A stretch of 57,903 bases of DNA from Psychroflexus gondwanensis ACAM 44 (lineage in GTDB: Bacteria > Bacteroidota > Bacteroidia > Flavobacteriales > Flavobacteriaceae), in assembly GCF_000355905.1 (NCBI RefSeq), contig NZ_APLF01000021.1:1-57903 (forward strand). The letters are read 5' to 3'. Both the position numbers and the translations under genes were made by a program. Position 1 is the stretch's first letter. Every line of letters begins with the position of its first letter. Shown here piece by piece: positions 7,357 through 15,205 of this stretch. The notes beneath the pieces are model-generated. The model had not been told where the DNA came from. It saw nothing but the letters and a program-made list of their open reading frames with translations, and made no database searches.

Positions 7357-9018
7357 TTATAGTTTCATAAAACCAATACTTGCTCTTTGACTCACAAGGG
7401 TTTCTTCTGAGCAGAAGACTAGTAAATTTTCTAGAGAGACGGCCTCCCCGTGTACGATCTCATTAATTTCACTTTTGCGAATAATATTGTCTATCTGCCC
7501 GCCAGAAAAATTAAACTTTCCCGCTAAGAACTCACAGTCCTCCGTGGAAAGAGAAGGCAATTTAGTTTTCCATATTTCAGCTCTTATAGAATTGGAGGGG
7601 AGGTTAAAAAGGATCTTAAATAAGAAACGTCTCTCAAAAGCTGAATCTAGATTATCAGCAAGATTGGTAGTGGCAATTAAAATCCCTTCAAAGTTTTCAA
7701 GCTCTTCTAAAATAATGTTTTGAATAGCATTTTCAGTTTGTCGAGTATTCGATTTATCGACAGCCCCACGTTTGGAAATAATGGCATCTGCCTCATTTAA
7801 AAACAAGATAGGAGTTTCTTCGCTACCTTCCATAAAGCTTTTATAGTCTGTAAATATTTTTTTTACCACCTTCTCACTTTCCCCAAACCACATCGATTTA
7901 GATTGGCTTATATCCACTTTCATAAGTTCTCTATTGGTCTCCTTGGCAATTTGTTTTACTACTTCTGTTTTACCAGTTCCAGGTGCTCCATGTAATAAAG
8001 CAGCTATGCCTTTAGGCAAGTTTTTTTCTTGTAAGCGCTTTTGTGTTTGTTGAAATTGAATAGGTTGAAGCACGTCTTTTAATAAATAGAGCTGCTTCAT
8101 TTCTGAAGGGCTAAACACCAATTTTCGAGCTATAATATCCTTAGGAAATATGATGTTCTCTTTGCGTTTTTCTTTATTGAAAATAGCAACACCACTTTCC
8201 TTCAACAGATCATTAGAAACACTGGTGAGTTTTATTATGGTGTCGTTTAAGAAACTGGAAGGAACCAATTCTATAAGTTGTTGTTGAAGTAGCGCGTTTT
8301 TACCAACCAACAAATCCTGCATATAATTCACCCGCTTGGTGGCTCTATCCATAAACCCTTCTAAAGCTCTTGAGACTTCGGTTTCTTTGTTTGTTACTGT
8401 TTTCCAAATTAAATATAGATACAGGAGCTTATCGTTTATAGAAAGTTCAAAGTCCTTAATCTTTTGGAGAAGTATAAACTCACCGTATTGTTCTAGCAAT
8501 TGTTCTGTGTAATAATAAAGCTGCAAGGTGCTTATATCATTATCATCGCGTTTTTGTCCTAGTTGATAAACCTCATCCAGCAATTCAAAAATATCTGTAA
8601 TCTCATCTTGAATTTCTGGCATTGGGTCGTTGTTTAAGATGGCTTCACACACACTTTCGTTTACAGTAAATTGGTCGTTGGCACCAGCGACTTTAACTCT
8701 ATGGGTCGATTTTTTTTTATTTAAAATACCTTTAGTATGTAAATCGGCAAAATCTTTATTAAACTCCAGAATTTTCATTGGATTACAATCGAAGTGCTTA
8801 ATGAGATCATTTAAGTCTACAGAATCTCCTTTATAGTTGAGGGCAAAAATAGTAGCGATAAATAAGGATTGACTTTTAGAAGTTTTGAAATAGTCAGAAA
8901 GAGTGCTTAACTCAGTGTCTTTTTCTATAAAAAACACCTCCTTCAGTTTGCATTTTTTAGACTTTTCGTACAGCTGACCAATGCTGTCAAGTAGTTTAAA
9001 TTTTGAGGTTTGTTCCAT
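7357..9018 (-). CDS. AAA family ATPase, classic FtsH/Cdc48-like module
   Basis: 553 residues from ATG 9016-9018; the longer frame from TTG 9039 adds only seven residues. The N-terminal 300 residues are mostly helical with a possible winged-helix piece (NDLIKHFDCNPMKILEFNKDF). The ATPase core begins near residue 320: Walker A GAPGTGKT at 344-351, MWFGESEK, Walker B region ILFLNEADAI near 404-413, ATTNLADNLDSAFERRF with the arginine finger region, and a lid with FNFSGGQIDNI. The Walker B aspartate is Asn (NEAD for DEAD), a variant I recall in a subgroup of stand-alone bacterial AAA proteins. Role unknown; remodelling of a protein partner is likely. It faces the DnaB-like gene, sharing its terminator. 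Confidence 0.8.
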   Translation of the reverse strand: MEQTSKFKLLDSIGQLYEKSKKCKLKEVFFIEKDTELSTLSDYFKTSKSQSLFIATIFALNYKGDSVDLNDLIKHFDCNPMKILEFNKDFADLHTKGILNKKKSTHRVKVAGANDQFTVNESVCEAILNNDPMPEIQDEITDIFELLDEVYQLGQKRDDNDISTLQLYYYTEQLLEQYGEFILLQKIKDFELSINDKLLYLYLIWKTVTNKETEVSRALEGFMDRATKRVNYMQDLLVGKNALLQQQLIELVPSSFLNDTIIKLTSVSNDLLKESGVAIFNKEKRKENIIFPKDIIARKLVFSPSEMKQLYLLKDVLQPIQFQQTQKRLQEKNLPKGIAALLHGAPGTGKTEVVKQIAKETNRELMKVDISQSKSMWFGESEKVVKKIFTDYKSFMEGSEETPILFLNEADAIISKRGAVDKSNTRQTENAIQNIILEELENFEGILIATTNLADNLDSAFERRFLFKILFNLPSNSIRAEIWKTKLPSLSTEDCEFLAGKFNFSGGQIDNIIRKSEINEIVHGEAVSLENLLVFCSEETLVSQRASIGFMKL

Positions 9019-9200
9019 ATCTTTTTGATTAGGATACAAAGTAATAGACAGGGTGTGTCAAAAGATGATAGACCTAGGATTTAATTGAGACTTTTAGGTG
9101 AAGGAGAGAGTTTGAAAATCAAAAAAGATCTTCTAAACACAGGTAAACTAATTTCTTTGGACTAAATGAATACTCTTAAAAACAGACTTTACTATATTAC

Positions 9201-9557
9201 CTATAAATCCATACCAGATCCATTAATCTTTAACCAATTTACTTGCTCGTTATAATTAGGTAATATTTTATCTACTTCATTCCAAAAGGCTTGGGTATGA
9301 TTATTATGTATGAGATGTGCTAACTCATGAACCACCATATAGTGTAATACGTCAATAGGCTCCATTGCACATTTCCAATGAAAATTTACATTGCCGCTTG
9401 GTGTGCACGATGCCCAACGGTTCTGTAATTCCATTACCTTAATCTGATTCGGATTTACTCCTAATTGGTTTTTATATCTTTCGATTATTGGATGAATTTT
9501 ACTATTTAATTTCTCTTTAAAAATATTACAATATCTGGAATAATCCTTTCTCGTGGT
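9201..9557 (-). pseudogene. YgjP/DUF45 (SprT-like) metalloprotease fragment
   Basis: The frame is open from 9557 down to 9201 but has no start codon before ATG 9432, which is internal. It reads KLNSKIHPIIERYKNQLGV, then VMELQNRWASCTPSGNVNFHW and YMVVHELAHLIHNNHTQAFW: the conserved RWGSC-like, HELAH zinc-binding and H-N-H motifs of YgjP proteins. The N-terminal half of the family is missing. YgjP-type genes often stand beside type I hsdR, and a decayed hsdR start lies immediately upstream. The zinc-binding HExxH and third His remain, so a short ATG 9432 product is conceivable but unlikely to fold. Confidence 0.7.
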
Positions 9558-9989
9558 TCATCAGGAGTTAAATTTTAAACTGGTTTATAGCTATAAACTT
9601 ATTGTTAACCCAGTTTTTAAAATCAATCAGTTTTACTAATGGGTTTCTTTTCCTGTAACTTCATTCATTGCTACTGTGGTTTTAGTAACGCCTATGAGTT
9701 TTTCAAAACTTGTTTGTTGGCATCTAAAAGCGATAGGTTTGCTTTTTCAGTAGCTATGGTTTCAGTTTATAGGTCTTCTAACTGATTATAGTTTAGCCAC
9801 ACTATCAACTACATTTATTTTTTTTGTTGCTTTTATAAACTCTTTCTTAAGAGTGTCTTCTTTAAAATTACTGCGTAAACTTTTGCCAGGATCTTCTGGA
9901 ATACGAAAACTACCTTAGCGTATCAAACGCCAATTGAGGGCTTTTAACTTTTCTGAAAAGGGCTTTTCTACATTTTTGCATTCTGCCAT
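9506..9989 (-). pseudogene. Relic of a second type I hsdR (N-terminal part)
   Basis: Starting from ATG 9987-9989 the frame reads AECKNVEKPFSEKLKALNWR, a stop, then GSFRIPEDPGKSLRSNFKED and LKKEFIKATKKINVVD. This is the N-terminus of a type I restriction subunit of a different subtype from the intact one at 15206. After several stops and shifts it ends with DEPRERIIPDIVIFL, matching the start of the HsdR nuclease domain (D-P-G-R-FIIPDIVLF). The last 40 bases overlap the YgjP-like frame, so the junction between the two relics is near 9520. Evidence is by eye against recalled HsdR N-termini. Confidence 0.6.
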
Positions 9990-9990
9990 A

Positions 9991-11391
9991 TTATATCGTA
10001 TTCAATTTTTCCTTTAATGAAATAACGAATTCTTCGCACTTTAATTTAAAAAACTTATTAAAATTAGTTCCATCTTTTTCATCAGGAATTGCTAATAAAC
10101 AAATATGAAAAGGAATGCCTATGCCCATCGTATTTATTGTTTTCGTTATTATTTTGTTTTCTTTTTCTCGTGAAGGATAAATAAAGCCACAACCACTAAC
10201 TTTATTATTATTACCATACTGGCCAATATAGGTATGTAATTGAAACAGGTCTTCCCTCTTTACTCCATATCTTTCATCAAAAGCTTTATATTTTACGTCA
10301 AAAACATAAAACCCATTAGCATCTTCAAATAACAAGTCTGGCTGCAACTTTCTTTCATATGCTCCTGTTTCAATAGATAAAGCACTATTGAATTTTGAAA
10401 GCATCTTGAAATTGTTCCTTGTAAGAAGTTTTTTAATGAAATATTCAAAGAGCATAGAAACATCAAATAAGAAAGCACTGGTACTTGATAGTTCCCCAAA
10501 AGTCGCTACATCATTTTTGATTATACGTTTAGAGAGCGAAATGACCTCATTATACTCTTGATAAAAAGGATTTGATTCCTTTTTGGTCGCCAACAATTCC
10601 TTTATATTTGTTCTTTTACCTTCTGTAGCAATTAAAAACGAACTTCGTATCTGATGCATATCGCTTACAAGTGAATTTCCTTTTAATAACTCAAAAACTG
10701 AAGCTATTAAACGTACGGTTAAGTTATTATAGCTATGTTCCCGATATGTACATTTATATTTTGCCTGCTCCTTTGTTAAGAAATAATCTACCGTAACCAC
10801 TGTTCCTTTAACTTTACTTAAAGTTTGAGTCTTTGAAACATAATGCTTAGGCAAACCTAATCTCAATGCTCTTTTCAATTTAATTTTCCAGAGATAAATT
10901 AACAGCCACTCAAAGCCTTCATTGTTTTCTTGACCTCCATAATTTTCAATTTCTAAAAAACCATCTGCATCAGCTATAATGTATTTTAAAAATTGATCAC
11001 CAAAACGTGAACTTATCTTTAAGGAATAATTATTGTTTTTAACATAACCTATAATATTACCAGAACGTGCAGTGAAATTATAAGGATTATATCCTGAAAC
11101 ACTTAAAAAATCATTATCACTATTATGCTCATATTCTTTTTCATTAAAAAACACAAGTTTTGATTCTTTATCTTCGGAAAGTTGGGTATTTATAGCTTGT
11201 GTCTTTTCTATTAAAAACCACCAAACACTTTCATTATCATTCCAAGATTTTTTGTGCTCTCCTGGTGCTTTTGCTTTTAATCTTATTTCAGAATTATATC
11301 CAGTAGACATTAATAGACCATCACGCACAAAGTACTGTTGATTGTCAACCAAAGTTCCATTCTTAATTATATTTGAAATCCAATTCTCCAT
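9991..11391 (-). CDS. mcrC: McrC-like nuclease subunit of type IV restriction
   Basis: 466 residues, ATG at 11389-11391, three bases after the McrB-like stop, so the two are translationally linked. The first 200 residues are the DUF2357-like McrB-binding region, including the Y-N-P-like run SGYNPYNFTARSGNIIGYV. The PD-(D/E)XK nuclease is at about 350-400: ERKLQPDLLFEDANGFYVFDVKYKAF, giving D in PD and D-x-K, then QLHTYIGQYG. McrC is the catalytic subunit that cuts DNA when the McrB motor translocates from modified cytosines. The protein is somewhat longer than E. coli McrC, as is usual in Bacteroidota. Target modification cannot be told from sequence. Confidence 0.85.
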   Translation of the reverse strand: MENWISNIIKNGTLVDNQQYFVRDGLLMSTGYNSEIRLKAKAPGEHKKSWNDNESVWWFLIEKTQAINTQLSEDKESKLVFFNEKEYEHNSDNDFLSVSGYNPYNFTARSGNIIGYVKNNNYSLKISSRFGDQFLKYIIADADGFLEIENYGGQENNEGFEWLLIYLWKIKLKRALRLGLPKHYVSKTQTLSKVKGTVVTVDYFLTKEQAKYKCTYREHSYNNLTVRLIASVFELLKGNSLVSDMHQIRSSFLIATEGKRTNIKELLATKKESNPFYQEYNEVISLSKRIIKNDVATFGELSSTSAFLFDVSMLFEYFIKKLLTRNNFKMLSKFNSALSIETGAYERKLQPDLLFEDANGFYVFDVKYKAFDERYGVKREDLFQLHTYIGQYGNNNKVSGCGFIYPSREKENKIITKTINTMGIGIPFHICLLAIPDEKDGTNFNKFFKLKCEEFVISLKEKLNTI

Positions 11392-11394
11392 AAA

Positions 11395-13062
11395 CTAGAC
11401 TCCAAAATTTTTAACAAACGTTTCTAAAATTTCGCTTTCTCTTCCTGTTCCTCTAACGTACTCTTCTAATAAAGGTGAAATGCTATCTTCCCACACTAAT
11501 TTACGCACTTCTGTAATGGTAGTATCTGTTGCGTATCCTAAATCCATTAGATAAGCGTGTCCAATACAAAAGTCTTTACCTAATAAAGGTTCTTTTCTAA
11601 TTGCTTCATTGAGTTTACTAAGATTTTCGGCTAATCCTATCCAATTAGGCCTATTGCTTTGTAAATGGTATTTTAATAAACCAATACTTGGTTTAACTTC
11701 TTCCCATCTAAAACGACGACGCAAAGCAAAATCAAAACTTTCTACACTTCTATCTACGGTATTCATTGTACCTATAACATATAAATTATTAGGAACAAAA
11801 AACTTATATGTTCCACCTAATTTTATCATTCCTGTTTGCTTTGTATTTAGTTGATTATATTGTGTCTCAATAGCACCATTAACACCTCTATACTCTAAAC
11901 AATACATTAATTCTCCAAAAACACGACTTAATTCAGCTCTATTTATCTCGTCTATGATTATAAAATAAGGAGGTATTGCTTCTGTTACTTTAATTGTTTT
12001 ATTAGAAATATTAAATATGTAATCCCAATGTGACTTTTTTAATTCTTCTTTAAACGGAAGTAAATCATTAACTGTTAATTGCTCCCATGTTTTATGCAGT
12101 TTACCAACAGTTGTTAATCCCGCAACATCTACCTCCCACTTACCAGCAGCAATACACATGGTTTTAAAAATTCCATTTACCAATTGTAATTGAGCTTGGT
12201 TATTAGCATCTAGCACAGGACGTAAACCTTCGATAAAATCTTCATACGAATATGATGGATGAAACTGTACCACTTTATGCACATCATCATACGTCTCTTT
12301 ATTTGTAGCGTGTTCTGTTTTCCAAATATCAAATTGCAATTTAGACACTTCTTTAGCTATATATGTTTTACCTGTACCAGGCGCACCATATTTAACCAAT
12401 TGTTTTTTTAAATTGAAAGGATTTGCTAGATTCTCATACATCTCCCAATAAAAGATATTACACCAAAATACATCGTAGTGTTTTTCATTAGTAAGGACTT
12501 TCCTTATTTCAGCAACCACGAACTTGTTTTTTTCATACCAAGTATTTCCACCTGAATATGCAATTAAGTTTTTTTGAATAAGCCAATTAAATACTTGATT
12601 AAACTTACCAGAGTCTACTGTACTGGTTACATCTATCGTACAAGCTGCTGTAGTACGGTTTGTTAGTACAGGATTGTTTTGACCTAATTTTTGATTCCAA
12701 ATAATCTCGAAATCATTATGGTTTTTAAAACTGGGGTCAACAATTAAGTTTTTGAGCGCAAGTAAGAATCCAGGGTCATTTATCAAATTACTTCTGTTAT
12801 TTCCACTAAAAATTGATCGTCCATTACTAGAAACACCATTGCCTGTATTTGCAAACAGGCGATTAAACAAATCTTCTTTGTCATTAAAAGTAGCTGTGAT
12901 ATAAATTTCTGGACTGTTTAAATCATAGCTACCATCTTTAGCTAATTCTGCTCTTAAACTTGCTACTCTTGTTACAATATCTTCATATTCATTTCGCCAT
13001 GATTGTCGAAGATGTTTACGATTTGTAATTAAAAAAGTATAGATATTTACTAATTGACTCAT
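11395..13062 (-). CDS. mcrB: McrB-like GTPase/AAA motor subunit of type IV restriction
   Basis: 555 residues from ATG 13060-13062, ten bases after the upstream stop; an earlier ATG at 13086 would overlap that gene and adds eight residues. The N-terminal 230 residues are a specificity region with no family I recognise; it is not an obvious DUF3578 or EVE domain. The motor has Walker A GAPGTGKTY, VVQFHPSYSYEDFIEG as in all McrB proteins, Walker B YFIIIDEINRAELSRVFGEL, and the McrB signature VIGTMNTVDRSVESFDFALRRRF carrying sensor 1 and the arginine finger. McrB binds modified DNA and drives McrC. Specificity resides in the unknown N-terminus. Confidence 0.85.
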   Translation of the reverse strand: MSQLVNIYTFLITNRKHLRQSWRNEYEDIVTRVASLRAELAKDGSYDLNSPEIYITATFNDKEDLFNRLFANTGNGVSSNGRSIFSGNNRSNLINDPGFLLALKNLIVDPSFKNHNDFEIIWNQKLGQNNPVLTNRTTAACTIDVTSTVDSGKFNQVFNWLIQKNLIAYSGGNTWYEKNKFVVAEIRKVLTNEKHYDVFWCNIFYWEMYENLANPFNLKKQLVKYGAPGTGKTYIAKEVSKLQFDIWKTEHATNKETYDDVHKVVQFHPSYSYEDFIEGLRPVLDANNQAQLQLVNGIFKTMCIAAGKWEVDVAGLTTVGKLHKTWEQLTVNDLLPFKEELKKSHWDYIFNISNKTIKVTEAIPPYFIIIDEINRAELSRVFGELMYCLEYRGVNGAIETQYNQLNTKQTGMIKLGGTYKFFVPNNLYVIGTMNTVDRSVESFDFALRRRFRWEEVKPSIGLLKYHLQSNRPNWIGLAENLSKLNEAIRKEPLLGKDFCIGHAYLMDLGYATDTTITEVRKLVWEDSISPLLEEYVRGTGRESEILETFVKNFGV

Positions 13063-13072
13063 ATTATTATTT

Positions 13073-14053
13073 TTAATGTATTTCAAGCATTTTCAAAAAC
13101 CTTTTAAAAGTACCTTTAAGGTGTTTTTGCTCCTCTTTATTAAGTTCTTTAATTACTTCTATCCATCCTGTTTCTAAGGATGCTTTAGTATAAAAATTCA
13201 CTATTTCTTTTGAACCTTCATAACACCAAGAATCAAATCCTCCAGTAATCATTTCCATCATCGTTATCCAGAGTAACCAATATTGACTTGAAGTGTAGTT
13301 ATCAAGTAACTCTTTTAAAATAGGATCATTATCTCTATCTAAAAATTTAATATAGCTTAAAAGTCCTATCCGTAGCGTTTGTATGTGTTGTTCTATTACT
13401 TTGGGATTTGTAGCATTTTCTTTCACTAGTTTAAAAGCGATGGTTAATAAATCTTTAACTTCTGTTCTTTGCAGATCCAACTCTTTACTCTCATCTCTAA
13501 ACCATAAAGCATCTGTATATTTATAATCTTCCATGTATTTAATAGAAGAAGCAGGATATAGCGAACTTTTCAAATCGTTGTTCCACTTGTATTCTTTATT
13601 TTGCTCTTCAGAATCATTATTCACAGCTACTAACAAACGAGAACCCTTAATTAATGACTCTAATTTAGCTGAATGAACTAATGCAGGACTTATTATAAAA
13701 TTTTTATTTAAATTAGGAGATGTGGTTCTATCTTCTAATTGAACAAACCCTTCACTAACTGCCCCTCGTAATAACAAGAAAAAATCTTTGCCTAGATTTT
13801 CATATGTATCATTCTTCTTAAAGCATTCTCTGTAAATATCAGAAAGACAGTTTAAAATTGATGTTCTATTATCACTATAAATTAAGAGACTGTCTGACAT
13901 TAGTGTCCCTTTAACCAATTGGTTATTTCGAATATTTTTCCATGAAATATTATAGAAATCACTTAAAACCGTTCTTGCTTTTGCCTTATCAAGACTAACC
14001 ATTCTACTGAATCCTAGTAAATCTACGAACGCTAATATTTTTTCTCCTTCCAT
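13073..14053 (-). CDS. Class III nucleotidyl cyclase-fold protein, degenerate
   Basis: 326 residues, ATG 14051-14053. The first 140 residues follow a class III cyclase: LAFVDLLGFSRMV with D11, then GTLMSDSLLIYS with D54. The 43-residue spacing nearly equals the 44 between metal-binding aspartates in the true cyclase at 38259. RGAVSEGFV and ISPALVHSAKLESL fall where cyclases have GIKSGE and VNTAARL, but the catalytic Asn and Arg are Val126 and Lys130. It could be an altered nucleotide-binding sensor or a cyclase with unusual chemistry. The C-terminal half is helical and unrecognised. It stands directly before mcrB in one operon, so it may regulate or feed the McrBC machine, which is inference. 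Confidence 0.5.
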   Translation of the reverse strand: MEGEKILAFVDLLGFSRMVSLDKAKARTVLSDFYNISWKNIRNNQLVKGTLMSDSLLIYSDNRTSILNCLSDIYRECFKKNDTYENLGKDFFLLLRGAVSEGFVQLEDRTTSPNLNKNFIISPALVHSAKLESLIKGSRLLVAVNNDSEEQNKEYKWNNDLKSSLYPASSIKYMEDYKYTDALWFRDESKELDLQRTEVKDLLTIAFKLVKENATNPKVIEQHIQTLRIGLLSYIKFLDRDNDPILKELLDNYTSSQYWLLWITMMEMITGGFDSWCYEGSKEIVNFYTKASLETGWIEVIKELNKEEQKHLKGTFKRFLKMLEIH

Positions 14054-14157
14054 ATTTTATTTCTATTTTTCAACACACAACAACCCCAACCACAACACTC
14101 AAAGCTTTTGTAGCAACACAAATTTTCATTCTTCTTTATTACCCTAACTTTCTACAA

Positions 14158-15042
14158 CTAAAATCTTGGACTATACTCATCATCACCTTCTTCATACTCA
14201 TCTTCATTAGCGACATAATCATCATAACTTATAAAATCTGGATCATCGCTATCTAATTCCATGCGATTTAAAGCTTCTAAATCTATAATAGAAGGATTTT
14301 TTCGTTGCCATTTGAAGTATTTAATACTTTCTATATCTTCTTTCAAATTACCATCTATTACCTTACCAGTTGCTATTTCTTTAAGTAAATAAGTAATACG
14401 TTCATTAGAATGAATTATTGAAAAATATTCTGGCAAATATAGCCCTTCTTCGCTGTGTAGTAGAAAAGATGATTTTAAAACTGGCTTGTAATTTTTTTCA
14501 ATAGTATAAATCTCTAATGTGAAATTAGGATCAGAAGCATTAAGCAGTCTTAACTCCTCATTTCTAAGTTCCAAGTCATCATTGTTTTTTCTCATCTTTT
14601 TGGCAAAAGGTGCAACCACTTCAAAGAGATGTTCTGCACCAATAGTTAAAAAGCTATTTTTTAAAAAATCATCTATTTTTATATTGCTTAAAAAATATTG
14701 GCTATCAACATATTCATCTGAATACTCATAACACATGCGTTTTGCATCAAAGACTAAAACTTCTCCTTGATCTATAAGCTCAGAATCTTCTGCAATTAAG
14801 AACTTACCCTTTTTTTGAAATAGTGTAATTTTATTTCTTCTGTCACTTCGTTCTCTAATAGTCTCTAAAATTATCTCAGCAGCATTTGTTACTGTTTTTA
14901 TAGTTGCAAATTCTGGATGGTAATAAGTAGAAATAACCTGAGCCATACTATAAATATGTATTTGAAAATAATCAAAATACTCGCCATTGTAAGTATTACT
15001 ATAATCATGAAAAGTGGTGTGAATTGTAATTGGTTTTTTCAT
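14158..15042 (-). CDS. Hypothetical acidic protein between type I and McrBC genes
   Basis: 294 residues, ATG 15040-15042. No family recognised. The N-terminus (MKKPITIHTTFHDYSN) has no signal. The middle is a mix of strands and helices, with IKIDDFLKNSFLTIGAEHL and a charged helix KKMRKNNDDLELRNEELRL. The last 45 residues are very acidic (DSDDPDF, NEDEYEEGDDEYSPRF), which can mimic DNA or bind basic partners. It lies 163 bases after hsdR and 104 bases before the cyclase-fold gene, all on one strand, so it could belong to either system. Acidic tails recall DNA-mimic anti-restriction proteins, but only the tail supports that. Confidence 0.6.
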   Translation of the reverse strand: MKKPITIHTTFHDYSNTYNGEYFDYFQIHIYSMAQVISTYYHPEFATIKTVTNAAEIILETIRERSDRRNKITLFQKKGKFLIAEDSELIDQGEVLVFDAKRMCYEYSDEYVDSQYFLSNIKIDDFLKNSFLTIGAEHLFEVVAPFAKKMRKNNDDLELRNEELRLLNASDPNFTLEIYTIEKNYKPVLKSSFLLHSEEGLYLPEYFSIIHSNERITYLLKEIATGKVIDGNLKEDIESIKYFKWQRKNPSIIDLEALNRMELDSDDPDFISYDDYVANEDEYEEGDDEYSPRF

Positions 15043-15205
15043 AATTCTTTTTTTATATATTTCTAATCTACACTAACCCGAACCTCACCCTTTAACAAAT
15101 CTTGCAGACGAATCCCCCAAATAAATGATTAACTAGTTTCTAGACAATTCGAACCATTAACAACCATGAGAGCCCTCTTATTTGTATAACTTTCAATCAT
15201 ACGGC

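Noticed and set aside
10293-10499. Minus-strand 68-codon frame inside mcrC
   Set aside because: Out-of-frame shadow of a well-supported gene.
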